Notes: generated by a model not told the origin, from the letters alone. Shown: positions 12,308-25,190, counted from the first letter of the stretch. The stretch: DNA of 64,000 bases from Heterobilharzia americana (GCA_944470555.2 OX104130.1:43309491-43373490); one strand, 5' to 3'. A program made the numbers and translations.

Positions 12308-13057
12308 CTTCGCTGCCTCACCTCTTCTGTCAACTTGTTAGTTTTCGCCTGTAGATCTTCAAATTTATGTGACATGAGGCACAAGTCATCGGCGAAATCC
12401 AAATCTTCTAGGTTCTTTTCCGCAGTCCAGCGTATCCCCCTCTTCTCACAGCTCCCCACTGTTTGCTGCATGATCCAGTCCACCACAACACAATCAGGAA
12501 TATCACAGGTGATAGTAGGCGACCTTGTTTCACTCCTGTCTTCACTTCAAAGGCATCACTGAGCTTCCCGTTGTGAATTACTTGGCATGTGGCATCTTCA
12601 TATAGTTGTTGAATGAGGCAGATAAGGGTTTGCGGTACTCCGTAGTATTGAAGCAGTTTCCAAATTACTTCTCGGTCGACGCTGTCAAATGCCTTCTCGA
12701 AGTCGCTAAAGTTGAGGTAAAGAGCTGATTGCCATTCTATGCTCTGTTCTATGATAATGTGATGATGCGGCTTAATATTTTACTTGGGGTGGACAGGAGA
12801 GTGATTCCTTGCCAGTTCTTGCAAACGCTGAGGTCTCCTTTCTTCGGGAGTTTGACAAGGTAACCCTTCTTCTAATCGCCAGTTACCTTCCCTTCCTTCC
12901 ACACCTTCTGCAGTAGTGGTGTGATGATGTCTGCTGTTGTCTCTGCGTCTGTTCTCAGTGCTTTTGGCAGGATTCCATCTGGTCCTACTGCTTTCCCGCA
13001 CTCCAGTAGCTTTATGTCGTTCAAGACTTCCACTTTTGTTGGAGGATTTATGTTCAC
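12292..13057 (-). pseudogene. RTE reverse transcriptase remnant (copy B)
   Basis: Reading the minus strand, the block 13057-12872 gives LECGKAVGPDGILPKALR. Motif A (FEKAFDSVDRE) is near 12680-12715, motif B (KTGVKQG) near 12525-12545, and motif C (LDFADDLCLMSHKFEDL) near 12360-12410 with both catalytic aspartates. The frame is interrupted between these blocks. Around 12765 the fingers segment that contains SKILGRIILERL in the copy at 56515-58926 is deleted, and the join lies at a gcatcatc word that occurs twice in the undeleted copy. The thumb follows with LQVNIEKTEVMKIP. Confidence 0.8.
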
Positions 13058-13161
13058 TGGTAGTTCTGTGGCTGGGCTGTAGGTGGTATTTCTGGACGAA
13101 GTGCAGGTGGTGGTGGTGGTCGATTCAAGAGCTTACTGAAGTGGTCGGCCCATTGTTTCCT

Positions 13162-13658
13162 TTATTTATCTTCTTTCGTAATTAAATTTCCTCCTTCATC
13201 TTTTATTGGCTTCGTCTGCGTTGATCTCTTCCCTGATAGCAACCTGGTTATTTGATACAGTGTTGTCAGGTCTCTCCTACCAGCCTGCAGCCTGCTCTGC
13301 TTCACTTGCCAGTGTGTCGTAGAAGTGTCTTTTGTCTTTCCGTGCACCCGTCTTCACTTCTTTCTCCAGTGTTTTATACATTGCGCTCAGTTTCTCTTGA
13401 CGTTGAGCATCCTTGCACTGGTTTATCTTCTGCTTCACCTTCCTCCTCTCCCTGCTCTATCAGCTTCCAGGTATCCGTCAAGATCCATTCCTTGTCTTCT
13501 TTCTTCTTCCTTCCTAATACGGCTGCGCAGGTTTCTTTCCACATCTCTTTCAAAGACTCCCAGTGTTGTTCCACACAGGTTTCTTCAGGAATGTTCCTCC
13601 ATATCTCCCATTTTGTCTTGATGGCTGACTGATGTGAAGATTTCCTTTGTAGTTTCAT
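13162..13658 (-). pseudogene. RTE linker between endonuclease and reverse transcriptase (copy B)
   Basis: Two overlapping minus-strand frames (13658-13374 and 13347-13162) encode a Lys/Glu-rich linker ending in KRSTQTKPIKDEGGNLITKED. The same sequence is found in the copies at 29899-33331 and 56515-58926, whereas most of it is missing from the copy at 5796-8296. The last part is the typical lead-in to the reverse transcriptase (KDxxGNLIT). The linker has no catalytic residues of its own. Confidence 0.65.
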
Positions 13659-14566
13659 CCTTCAGTTTCCGAGTGTTGTACTTGAACTGCAGTCTATCAT
13701 TAGCTTCCTTAAGGGCTTTCAACTTGATTTTGAAGGTTCCTTGCTCTAGATAGTGTTCTGAACCTACATCTGCTCCTCTTCTTGACACTGTGTCAAGTAG
13801 ACTTCGTCTCCATTTTCTTGAGATTGAGATAAAGTCGATTTGATTTTTAGTCTGTTTATCTGGTGAAATCAAATTCATGTCGCTTTGTGGAAATCCTTGT
13901 GCTTGAACACATTGCCTAACCTCCAATCACCAAATCATTGAATGCACAGAATTCTGCAAACAATTCTCCATTCTCGTTCATCACCTCACCGAGCGCTAGT
14001 CAACCCATGGTTTCTTCTCTTCCTGTGTTATCCGCTCCCAGTTTGGCATTCACGTCGCTCATTAGAATTTTGATATCGTCAACTGAGGTCTTGTCCAGTG
14101 CTGATTGGAGTTGTCTGCAGAATTCCTTCTTTTTCTCTTGCTCTGCATTATTTGTAGGTGCATAGCGTAGCATTGTATTATTGTGACCTTCCTTCCTTTT
14201 GAGTTGAATCTTGCTGTCATGATCCTGATCCTGGAGGAGATTGGTTCCCACTGCATGAGAGAGAGACTTCGATGTTGTTGGGGACATCATGATGGCCACT
14301 CCCTCATTGTGCTCGTGGTTGTCGTCTAGGTGACCGGAGTAGATTATTGATTCTCCAGTTGACAGTTTGGAGAGTCCACTCCCATTCCATCTGCTTTCGC
14401 AAATTCCAAGCACTTCGATGTGATACCTTCTCATCTCGTTTTCAATCTGGGCTGCCTTACTGGGTTCAAACATCTTGCGGACATTCCATGTCCCCACGTT
14501 TACTTTCGCTTTCGTCGAGGGAGAGAAGACACATCGGCCAATTGGCTTCCCGAAGGCTTTCACCAA
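13585..14566 (-). pseudogene. RTE apurinic-type endonuclease remnant (copy B)
   Basis: The frame 14566-14000 (minus) begins near the domain start. It contains NVGTWNVRKMFEP, then LGICESRWNGSG with the catalytic Glu, GHLDDNHEHNEGVAIMM, and ILMSDVNAKLG near its end. It stops at 14000. The domain continues in another frame at 13926-13585, where NQIDFISISRKWR is followed by RGADVGSEHYL. In active members the last motif is SDH; here Asp is replaced by Glu and the second His by Tyr. The domain nicks DNA at the insertion site in active elements. A frameshift and the changed SDH motif make this one inactive. Confidence 0.8.
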
Positions 14567-14768
14567 CTGGCGTCATTTCGCCTCTCCGATTCCAGCGAGG
14601 AATAAGTTTCTTTTTATTTTCTATATTTTGTTTGTGCTTTGAAGTTTCTTTAGCGGTTAGATTTATTTTACGGGGTAGGGTTGCTAGCCCTATGCCCATC
14701 CTTCCCTCTTTACCCGGGCTTAGGACCGGCTAGTATCTGGTGAACTAGTTAACCAGGCGAGGTTAATA

Positions 14769-14778
14769 TACGTAGGAT
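14769..14778. repeat. Target-site duplication, right side of RTE copy B
   Basis: This is an exact copy of tacgtaggat at 11553-11562, placed directly after the 5' end of the element. Confidence 0.8.
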
Positions 14779-15256
14779 AGAAATAACATAATTTTATTCG
14801 ATAAATCTGTTACTTTTGCTTTAATATAATGCATCAAGGTAACTTAGTAAATAAAACTGTCTAAGTAAACTAAAAAACTACAAATTTTATAAGATTTATT
14901 AAAATTTACATTGATTTACACCCAAATTCCAGTTTTACTTGTGAATAGGATGCTTTAAACATTAGTTAGAAGTCTTCTCAAAATTCAATGGGTTTCATTC
15001 AGTGTCATTTAAGATTTATAATTTTTGAGTTTTATTTGAGTCAGGAGAGAAACATGAGTGGAAATTTAATTCTCAGTGTCACAGAAAACATTTTTATTTG
15101 CAAACTAACACCATGATGTCCTTCTAATCCACGTAAGGTCAATTCATGTCCAACTTTTTTTATGCTTTACACTGTCTAACTCGGAATTACAATGAAGCAT
15201 ATTTTATCCTCAGGGGAGTGAACCAACAGAAACAGATATAGCTAGAGATGTAACAC

Positions 15257-15541
15257 GAATGAAGAGAAGACAGAGGTAGAGGTGATGAAGATACCCAACC
15301 AACAACAGCATCAACAACAAGCACCAACCACCGTGAATGGGAGAAACCTAAAGGAAGTAGTCTCTTTCACCTACCTAGATAGCATTGTCTCAACTACAAA
15401 CGACACAGGCACAGATGAGGATTTCAAAGCCAGGATTGGAAAGACAGTAAGACAGGCTCTCATTAATCTGAAATCAGTGTGGAGATCTACTGCACTACAC
15501 TGTACTCAACACAAAGAGCGAAATCCAGATTTTCAACACAA
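15257..15541 (+). mobile_element. Short internal fragment of an RTE retrotransposon
   Basis: A roughly 285-base piece is almost identical to 7545-7820 of the copy at 5796-8296. It includes the diagnostic WRSTALHCTQHKERNPDFQ segment and NGRNLKEVVSFTYLDSIVS. It lacks the 5' two thirds and the 3' end. Similarity stops abruptly at 15541 within the codons for DFQH. A frame of 89 residues stays open (15282-15551), but only because the piece is short. It could be a deletion relic of a once longer insertion. Confidence 0.85.
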
Positions 15542-15579
15542 GCTGAAATGAAGTATTAGTAGTAGCAATGGCATAAAAG

Positions 15580-15660
15580 ACATTTCAACAGTAGGCTGTT
15601 TGCAGTTGATGAAAGGCTATGAAATGAGATGAGCTCATTTTATCTTTCAAATGTTTTTGT
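15580..15660 (+). repeat. Dispersed repeat, copy 1
   Basis: About 80 bases, from catttcaacagtaggctgtt to aaatgtttttg, match 63891-63970 at roughly three quarters identity by eye. No coding or ribozyme motif is visible. It lies just downstream of the RTE fragment and may be part of an unrecognised repeat family. Confidence 0.55.
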
Positions 15661-15959
15661 TTTTTCATTTTTCAAATTTGTCAGGGGAAAAATAAGTGCT
15701 AAATCATCAACGGTATTCTCTACAACACTGGAAGGCTAATGGGTCAAATCATAATGCCATAATTTTTTGAATTGCATGACACTACCATTATTACCTATTA
15801 ACTAACTTACCCTTTTCTCATTGCACTAACTTAGTGGTCTTTTTAAGAATGATCGCGATTTCTTAAACCAACAGGACGGATCCATAAACGAACCTGTTCG
15901 CAGAAACTGTATGGTTGTGGCAGTATTTGAATTATTATCTTTTGTTTATTTTAGTACAA

Positions 15960-16600
15960 GCTACTGTTCAACGAATATGGATAAACAATAATTTGGAAAG
16001 CAACATAAGTACTTTGATTGGATAACCGTTGAAAAATAACCCATATGCAGAATTCCTAAGGCAAAACAAAGAAGCTAAAGATCAAAAACCTACTGTTCAC
16101 TTTGTCACAGAAAAGGAGGATCACAACAAGCTTTCTTACCAAAGTGACTTTCATAGTTTATTTCTTAAGCATAAATTCACTGCTTTCATCAGAAGATACG
16201 ATCCGGCTAGAGTTAACTTGATCAAAATCACTAGACCTGTATTGTCATCGGAACTTTTACAACATGTGAGCCGTAATTTCAGATCGCACTGCATCTACCA
16301 ATTAAGATGCATCATAGTGAGACCTCAAAAGGAAAGACCCATAGATCTTGGCAGGTTGGAGCGTCGAAGCGTAATCCATAATGGCTTCAAGTGCATATTT
16401 AGTTAACTAAACTCAATAACATTGAGAGTGAACATCTCAGCTCTTCAAGTGAGAAGTATTTCATGAAAACAATTCACAGGACTAATGTTTCTAGGTTCGT
16501 TGAATCTATCTGCAAAACTTGTTGGAAACAAATCCTCGTATTTGCAGGAGCCTCAATTGATGTTTCTGATTTTCTTTCAAATAGACGAAAAGCCTAGCTG
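15960..16600 (+). mobile_element. 3' part of a GIY-YIG retroelement (Penelope-like), degenerate
   Basis: The open frame 16029-16406 reads like the end of the protein of a Penelope-like element. A lead-in of the LxxKLTAFIRRxxxARVNLI type is followed by RPVLSSELLQHVSRNFRSHC and then IYQLRC, which is the Cys-containing entry to a GIY-YIG endonuclease. The expected YIGRT block is degraded to IVRPQKERPIDLGRLERRS. No reverse transcriptase is left upstream. Homology becomes unclear after about 16400. This family differs from the ones at 25790-27650 and 48560-48867. Identification rests on pattern recognition; a profile search with a GIY-YIG model would settle it. Confidence 0.55.
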
Positions 16601-19600
16601 ACGAAAGATATATGTCTGCATACGATGTTCATTATGAGATTCATCAATTCGGTGGGGTCATTCGATCACCTAATAATTCAAATCCATATAATGAAGATGG
16701 ATGAGTGATGATGGATGATTCTTTCTCAGTCTAGATATGCTGAAGAAATCTTATAATAGACTGAAACCTTTTCGTGCTACTTTGACGAAAGGATGCTTCC
16801 ATGTTAAAATGATTTCTTAATATATCTTTCAAGCTGTATGTTTCCTAGGGCAAATAATTTGAATGTACAGCTGTTTTAAAGAACTGAACACCTTTAGTGC
16901 CAAAAAACACCCGTTCATTTTAAGCCACCACCGTACTTTTTGCTAATCTATCATTTAAAGATAACACCTGAGTCTGATTCTCCTATTGCAAGTCAGTTTA
17001 TGTAAACGAAATTCTAAAGTCAATCAGAAATTTCCCAGTGAACGAAAATGTCAGCTCTTGCCTCGGATTAACATTAAGCCTATTCACTATTCATATGTTC
17101 CCATAAACGCAGCCGTATTTGTTTTATATCAAAAAGCTAAGCGTAGGAAACGTAGTAAAATGATCACACAGTTAGTTCTCGAAAACGTTTGCTAAACTTT
17201 CTGATGAAAACATGAAACTGATTGTGTTTGTTCCAATAATAAAGTTTTGATATGTTCAGAAAAGTGGAAGTAGCCGCAGCCGTCGAATTGTTCAAAGAAT
17301 ACAGTAGCCCTAACTTTGATTAAAGTGCTATGACGCACTGGCATAATCTTCAGTGAAGGTGGACAATCATGACTACAAATTCCATTTGAGTGGTGAAAAA
17401 TTCATTGATAAACAAACATGAAGGCTGCGACATAACTTACGAAAGCCTGATTTTCAAATGAAAATCCAACTAACGGGTGCATAGATACAGAAATAGTATT
17501 CAGTAGTAGAATGAATAGAACAAAAGCCAGTAACACAAGCTTAGTTGATTTATCAGTAAACTAATGAAGCAAAGATTCTTATCAAAGTGACACACTAAAA
17601 TTTAAAATCAGTACCAATTAAAGCAAAGGAAATTTCCCCAAGTTGGACAAAATTCAAGGTTAGCGGAAAAACTATGAAAACAATAACGTAAATTTGAAAC
17701 ATATACATCACATTTTAGGAATCTAACACTAATGATTTTACAATACATGTTTATGCAACTTCCACGAAAAAACGACCTCAGATGACAGCGAAACACTACT
17801 GAAAGGATCATAGCAGTGCATTCGTAGTCAAGTTTATGCTTGTCATCCGGAAAACATGCTAATGCTTATTATACAAATAAAATTCACTAGGTTAAAGATA
17901 ACTTTTGCTTGAATCCGTGACTGTTAGCAACAGCACTACCGATTCCCATGGTCGGTCAAAATTTCATAATAATAACTTCTTTGCACTCAGCACAAGACTG
18001 TTCATGACTTAAACTGAAGCACCCGATTTGGTTTGCGTTGTACAGCAACTTATCACATGAAAAAATGTAGTTGTTTTCATTTAATAACAGAACTAATTGA
18101 CCAGAATTTACAGTCAATATTACTGACAAAAATAATTGTCATTCCGCTCATTAGTCCTGATTATTTACCTGAATTTTTTACTATGCTGACAACTTTACGT
18201 AGCGCAACAGAATAAAATAGGTATAGAGCATCGACTAGAATTGATATTTGTAAAATGAAACTGTGAAGTGAATAACATGCAGTTATACCGATTCATAACT
18301 TTCTGGCTTTTCAATCAGATAAGGGGATGCTATGCAACAACTCTGCACCAGTGGGCTCAGTCATTGCATATTTTAGGCATAGATAATCAGTTTATCATTA
18401 ACACGCTTCGATTTATATCAAAAAGACATAATTCACTAGTTATATATTGCGTCATCATTAATTTAAATGACATATTTGATTGGTGGGCCAAAATATAGCT
18501 ATGGCCAGCCGGAAAGAGTCTGATTGCATTTTACTTTGCATATTCACAGTGGATTTGCAAATGAATCTATTTATCAAAATTGCTGTAAGGCTACAGTTAT
18601 TACAATCTACTACTCACTTGAGACGTATGGATTGGATTAGAAAAACGTTTCTGAATTTCGTTTTTTCCTATGATAACTATTTTCCTTTCAGTGCCAACTT
18701 TGTTCCCCACAATAAATTAGTAATTCACTGGTGCAAACAGATGCCCCGAAAGATATTTAAAGGGAATGCTTTGTAAAGAAAAGAATAATTTCTGTTATTT
18801 TCTTAAGCCTATTCCAAGTGACATCGGTAGGCGGCTGTCAAAGATTGAATCTTTCAGTAACGGATAACATTAGCTTAATTGTTACAAGTCATGCGAAACA
18901 TTACTTTCCAATGCTTTTTGTGGAGAAAAGATAATTTTTCCGAGGAAATATACAACTTGGGGAACATCATTCAATACTAACTCAAAACGGTACTCATTTC
19001 TGAATCACTAAGTGGATGTACCTGTATAATTAGGGATCTTAGCAATTTCACAAGAAATCTGGAAATTTCCGGAATAACACAGTATACCAAATCGACATAT
19101 CGAGTGGGAAAATAAGACTGCTCGCCTCCAGACTCACACTGCTAACGGAATTTTTAACACGAGCTAACCTATTTTTCGTCAAATAACCATCCGCTCTGCT
19201 GAAAACTGAGAAGTACAGTTTCATCTGCTCTGCAAATGGCTACTATGAAACAGATTTCCTAGGTTCACAGAATATTGAAAACAATGATATGAAAGTAAGT
19301 GAATGAATTGGGAAATAATATCATTGTTATTTTCTCATTTACCATGTGTGATAAGTTAAAATTTTCAAAACGATTCGTACAACAAACTCTCAGATACTTT
19401 TCAAGGATGTTCATATCTTTTATCGTTTTTCACACCTAATGATATTGAGGCCTAAGGATATTGATTTTTTTACTTCCTAGTACTTCAGGCGTATTTCACA
19501 TTACGCATGATACATAAATCTAGTCTTTCTTCATAGGGCTGTGATAAGCCTCTCTGACAATGTCACTTCTTCTTCTCAGTGTGTACCGCCTAAAACTCTT

Positions 19601-22197
19601 GCTTACTTGTCAATTCGAAATAATTAAATTTACACTTTTATTCCGACTGATGATTTCGATTTCACATTCACTCGTTTGTTAATCCATCTGCTGATGTAGC
19701 AGTTATGGCGAAAAAGGGTGAATAAAAATAACATATCACTACTTAGTTCAAGTTATTACTGTCATGAGAGACCTATACGAATTACTAACGTCATATTACT
19801 TTGAAGTAACAATGCAAATAACACTTCTAATTTTCATGTTTTTATTCGGTAAATGTTTTTAGGTCAGTTACTTATTTATCATTACCTTCCTTCCTGACGA
19901 CTATTTATTCATTTTGTTAGGAATTCTTCATCCTTTGATTTCGTCTCAAACGTGCCTATTCACAATGTCAAATATATCCGTGTTTCTTAAATAACTACAT
20001 TCCAATGTTATTCTCCTGGCCACAGATAGCTAAGAATTTTTAACTGATTGTACTGAAAATAAAATTTTGGGGTTCTGTAGAAGTTTAGATAGCTCAGTGC
20101 TGAACTTCTTGGGAAATTCTTTAGAAATAAAACGCTTAAAGCGTGTAAATTTTCGAGAGGCGTAAGGTGTTTAGATCATAAACAACATTCATCCGTACAT
20201 TGAATGTAACATTATATATATTAATCTATATGGTAAAAAGAACCGTTTATAAATTCAGTAAGAATTTTAGATTAGAAGTGAATTAAGTGGTACTTAAATT
20301 ATTTCGCACTCACTGTGGTCACTATTTTAGCAGTTACGGTTAAGTTCATGTTCACTGCAGATGCAAAATTTTCTTCTACATATTCCATAACATTCAACAC
20401 ACTTCCTAAGATGTAATAAGGATGAAAGATATTAGGTTTTATAAGTGAATATGAACGATAAGTTATCTCTGAAAAGTTATCCAGCAAATAATACTGTTTC
20501 ACTGTGTGACATTTCTAGTAAATACACTAAAATAGAGCTAAAATCTACCACAATGCCAAAGTTTTAGTCCAGTTGTACTTTTTAAAGCTACCTAGGTTAA
20601 AAAGATTTCCATATTAGCTTTAACTAGTCTCCGTATTTCAAAGCGATCAACCAAAGGTAATCTGAATGATAGTGTTCAACAGTGGAAAGTAGTTTCCAAC
20701 AAAACCATTGGAAGTGCGCAACTAGAAAATGAAACTGTGGTCACTTTCAGCAACTTTGTTTCCAGCTACTTCCTAGACACAATGTACCTATTTTATCTTT
20801 CGGCAATACTTAATGTATCATAATATTTCACAACACTTACGTCCTTCGCAAATAAGTATTCAAAGTTTTTTCAACTCATTATTGATTTCGTTACCTCCGT
20901 TTGTCCAACTGTATACCAGTATGCACAATATCGTACCAGATTAGAAACTATATATTTTGTTTGATTAAGAGCCTCAACTTTTCACTTATTTCTTCCTGTT
21001 TTTTGCGAGTAAAATACTTGGGCGATTTGTGAACTTACTGCAAAATATTTGATAAGCACTTGATTGCAATTTTCTAATGCCATGAGAATTTACTTTTTCA
21101 AAGTTTGTAATTACTGTAATTTCAAATGAAGAGCCTTTTCAAGAAATCAGGTGGTAACATTTATCAGAGCAAAGCAAAACAATACGAATCCCCATATGTG
21201 GATAGGCATTATCAATTTAGAAATACTGTGCTGATCAGTATTCTTTAACTTAGGATCTATAAGTATGCATTTTTGAAAATCGCACTCCACCATCTAGCAT
21301 TAAAGCGGCAGGCAGATATGTCAAACTAACTGACTCAGAAGTGAAAACTCCAGAATGCCCGCTAAAGATTTAGAGCCAGGAAAGATGACACATTACTTTC
21401 TGAATATCGCAGAATCAAAACAAATAAACTTTTCTGACTAATTTGCAGTGTATTTTTATTTATCAGAGAAATTCAAAAGTTTAGTATGCACCACATAGCT
21501 CCATGCTCACTACTCATGAGAAGTGCTCATTTGCACAGGAGTAATGTCTTGATGATTAGGCTGACAACCACATTTTGCGAACCAGTTTGTTCACAAATGA
21601 AGTAGCGCTTTTCAAACTTTCTGCAATAGTTCAATACTTAATGGTACTTAGAATTAGAAAACTGCCGTCTGTTTTCTCCAGAATGCAAAATTTTGTTTAC
21701 ATTTGAGTACAGTGATATCATTATGTGTATAAAAACACATGGATTTGAACATTTTCATGTGACGGCATTCCTCTCAAAGCGAAAATAAATGAATCATTTT
21801 CCCCTATCAAAGTGTGAAATATAAAGAGGCTCTTCTTTTCTTTGTTTATTCTAGCCCTACAGACATATTTTATTGTCTATCACTCTTCGTGAACTGTGAT
21901 TTGAAAGGTTCATGGTATGTGCAGTCTGTATTCAACATAAGTGAACGTATGCAAAGAGGCTTAGGAACACTAAGGCATAACATCCCCGTGAAAGTGAACT
22001 GATGTACGAAATTACAGGAGAAGGATATGAGTAACCTAACTGCGGGGATACTTTGTATTAGTAATTATTTAGCTTCGTGAGTAATGTTCTGAATAGCAGA
22101 ACAATTTGGTTTTCATATAAAATGCCGAAAGCATAGTATTTTTGAATCTTGTAAAGCCGCTTTTATTTGGTCGGAAGTTTTTCCCCCCGACAAACAG
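16601..22197. other. AT-rich non-coding stretch, no gene recognised
   Basis: No recognised feature. Frames at 18033-18776 (+), 17608-17811 (-) and 20299-20502 (-) have chance-like composition. A GATG-rich run at about 16694-16725 is the only low-complexity feature noted. Confidence 0.5.
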
Positions 22198-22364
22198 TCT
22201 ATCCGTCCACACGAATATGCGAAAGCAATCACTTTGTAAAAGCATTGGCACGCTTTTCTACTGTGACCGCGAAAATTCATCCAAATTCTCTGCATCCCAT
22301 GGCTTTCTATTCGCTCAAAAGCAAACCATATCACCATATCGTCATCCTGGGGTATTATCTAGAA
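22198..22364 (+). CDS. Possible host exon, function unknown
   Basis: A 167-base stretch is preceded by a strong pyrimidine-rich acceptor (tttttccccccgacaaacag) and followed by a fair donor (gaa|gtaact). The frame between them is open for about 55 codons. It starts LSVHTNMRKQSLCKS and ends SPYRHPGVLSR, and is rich in Ser and Lys. Base composition is less AT-rich than the surroundings. A second plus-strand frame (22167-22502) is also open, so the reading is ambiguous. No domain is recognised. It could also be chance or decayed sequence; transcript evidence would decide. Confidence 0.25.
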
Positions 22365-25019
22365 GTAACTAAAGCCTTTAGGATCTTAAACACTAAAAAC
22401 AATTCACAGGGAAAGAATTCAACCTCAGTAGAGGATTCGTCATCAGATGACCATCGACATTCTTTATTTGTGTCGCGTTTATCAATTCGCATGTGTATAT
22501 GATCATGCGTAGATGGACATGAACCAAGGTTTTATGCCATACAGCATAGCTCAAAATGGCTGCGACAACGAATGAATTTAAGTGACACCAATGACTGAAG
22601 TAATAGATGCCCAGCTGTGTCTGTAATTAACGCATCACTAGGATGGATTATAGGATTGATTTGGTAACATCTCTTAAATCTGTTTACAAATCCTTTTGAT
22701 GGCATATACTTGGGCTTATTGGAGCTTTACCTGCAAATAAGTTAACTTTTTTTTGGATTTGTTGTTACATTACACTTAACTGGGCGGTTGAACTTTGAAA
22801 TTGAGGATGATTAATAAAATATCTTTATCGTTCCATCTTTCATTTGACCTCTAGGCCAAAGACTTGACTCTTTATTATACTGATTATCTTCTGAACCATT
22901 TAATTGTTTGTTATACTTCAGATAAACGTGCATGACAAGTAAATGTGTTACTAGACTGTTCGAAATGTATCGCTTCACAGATACAGCGTTTTCCTGCAGA
23001 ATATTTCTAAATTATTTGCTTCAGACATTTCACATTCAACGACAGTAGCAGATGAAAATAATCACAATAAGAGCATATATTCAGTATGAAAAGCACTACA
23101 AGACTGTTTACATACTGCATTCAAAATTTTCTTATAAGGATAAACTGTAAAATATCCTTCTTACTGGAAGGAATCAAGAAATCTTTTTTGTTTTTCTACT
23201 TCTTATTTCCTTTTCCAAATCAGCGGAAACGTCTGTCAGACACCATTGTCCGTACTTACGGAATTTACAAAAAGTGGTAGTACACGGTCCCGATAATTAA
23301 TTTCATTACTTTGTTTTAAGAATATCTCACGGAAAAGCTGGTTGAATATGAGTTGTATTTAGTAAGAATTTCCCTTTAAATATGAGCACGTTAAGGTGAA
23401 GAACGTTATTAATATTTTTTTGTTCGAAAGGATTACATTTTTAGGTCCAAGGATGACTTATAAGAAAGAAAAGTTTTTATTCCACCATACTTATCTATGT
23501 TGTGTCGACGCTTTTTCCGGGTTACGTGTGCGGAGTAGTTATATAAAATAATGTATAACTTTAAAACGTCTGACATTCCAATTGTACTAATTCCTGACAA
23601 AAGGTACTGTGACAGAAAAATCAAGTCGAATTTTCCTGTATGTGCACTGTTGTAGGCTCAAATACCACTAAGGCAAGAATAAGTTCACCTTTTCTATGAT
23701 AATGTTAGCAGAAATATGGAATATCATGTAAAGAGTGAAGGTTGATAGCTATATATTCTGACGAGGTGGTAAAAGTAGAACCCCACATGACAGAAGAAAA
23801 ATAGCTTCCACATCGATAATTATTATATCAGTCCACCGATACATTTCTTCGACATGTAAAGACAGTTTCTCTAAAACCATTCATCGGCACCTCACATAGA
23901 CAATCTCCATGTATGAAGGCCAGACGATGGGTAATTACTGAAATTAGTTATCATTTATTTTGTTTGAAATAACTTATTCGATCCAGTCTACAAGCTAAGT
24001 TGACGTTAAATATGCTCATAAAATGCCTAAACTGCAGTTTTTCAGGTTATTAATAAAAAGTTCTTCATTAGCTGATTCTCCATTTTGACAGTGGCAGTCA
24101 TTTTCACCCTCATAAGTGGCTAAAAACTTCAAGACATTCGTTAATGAATAAATTTTTTTCGCATCTTCTCTCTGCACTCAGCAGTGATTTCTTTACTATC
24201 AAATCAAAATAAGGTTGACCCTTCACCCACACATTATTCTCCATAGAATGATTTGGAATCTGTTTACAGCAGAGTTTGAACCAAGAATTCCAGCTGAAGC
24301 CCGAGGCACTATAAATTAAGAGAAGCAGGATCTTTAAAACCCTAATCGTTAGATACCTATATGGCACAAGAAATGAAGTCATTGTTACAAAAACCTTTAG
24401 TCAGTACAAAGGGCGATAAATGTAGTTCTGTAAACAGAGATCATCACCACTCTACGACTTCAACCTTACTTTTGTATATACAGTGAAATCATGGTTTGGC
24501 TTTCAATTTCCCCAGAGATAAAAATACGTTATGAGTTCTGTGTATCACAGCTGCATTCCTTACTAATTTGCTGAGTTTATTCGTGTCAGATTGCTTCGTT
24601 TCTTAATCTTGTCATTGAATCTTACTGATAATAACTATTCTATTTTCAGTATAATTCTGAATTTTCTTTTTATCACACATTAAAATGCGTCATATCAGTT
24701 TCTGAATCTCTTATTTCTGTATCCTCCTAATTAACTTCTCATTGAGTTCTGTGGATTTTACATCCCATTCATTCAAAAACCCTGGTAAATATTCTATCGG
24801 TAATCTTAGCAGAAAGTGAAGTACTCACATTCCAAACATTTTTCTTATTAAACTTTGTTCATGTGATTCGTGTTATTCTGTTACTTCTGCATTAGTTTTC
24901 ACCAGCAAAAGTAAGGTCTAATAAAGACAAAAAGAAGTTCGCTTGTAACTTGTACTCATGAAAGTCTTTTGCACTTTCAAGAGAATCGATTTATAATGAA
25001 TATATATTTCAAAATAGCA
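22365..25019. other. AT-rich non-coding stretch, no gene recognised
   Basis: No supportable gene, RNA or repeat family was recognised. Frames at 23086-23280 (+), 23433-23624 (-) and 24110-24382 (-) show no domain. Confidence 0.45.
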
Positions 25020-25190
25020 TTCATCGCGGATTGACATCATCTACAGAACCAGTGAAAACCTAAGAGTGCTGAACATAGGTTTAGTCCTAGTGTTAAGCTC
25101 TTCAGCAAAGTGTGCAGCGAGCATCCGGAGATAGTACACAGGAGCCTAATATCTCATGGTGAACGCACTTACCACTCAGCCACAAGTTAA
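25020..25190 (-). repeat. tRNA-like SINE with degenerate hammerhead (antisense copy 1)
   Basis: Read on the minus strand, a perfect A box (tggctgagtgg, complement of 25172-25182) is followed by a weak B-box-like attaggctcc (complement of 25141-25150). Next comes a hammerhead-like block. CTGAAGAG is the complement of 25098-25105 and fits CUGANGA. The second core block reads TAAA (complement of 25080-25083) where GAAA is needed. The minimal stem III has the loop ctat, and the cleavage triplet is GTT. The tail ends in a ttttcactggttct motif. The changed core base should abolish cleavage. It stands about 0.6 kb upstream of the Penelope-like element, in the opposite orientation. Confidence 0.55.

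Larger units (their letters stand above)
11563..14768 (-). mobile_element. RTE-type non-LTR retrotransposon, copy B (near full length, 3.2 kb)
   Basis: The element is bounded by an exact 10-bp duplication. Its 3' end (left side on the plus strand) finishes in a short ATA/TAA repeat instead of poly(A), as is usual in RTE elements. Read on the minus strand, it has a 5' leader, an apurinic-type endonuclease, a linker, reverse transcriptase and a basic C-terminal region. The coding part is split into at least eight frames by frameshifts, and part of the fingers region of the reverse transcriptase is deleted near 12765. The FADD catalytic box is intact. This copy is therefore full length in structure but inactive. 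It is the best local reference for judging the other copies. Confidence 0.9.

Noticed and set aside
12224..12562. Plus-strand frame rich in Leu and Val runs
   Set aside because: It is the antisense reading of the trinucleotide repeat and thumb region of the minus-strand RTE copy.
13252..14733. Several plus-strand frames of 75-128 codons rich in Ser, Leu and Phe
   Set aside because: They are antisense readings of the endonuclease and linker of the RTE copy at 11563-14768.
19085..19150. Weak resemblance to the tail of the hammerhead repeats (cacactgctaacgg)
   Set aside because: The core blocks and cut site cannot be aligned without many gaps.
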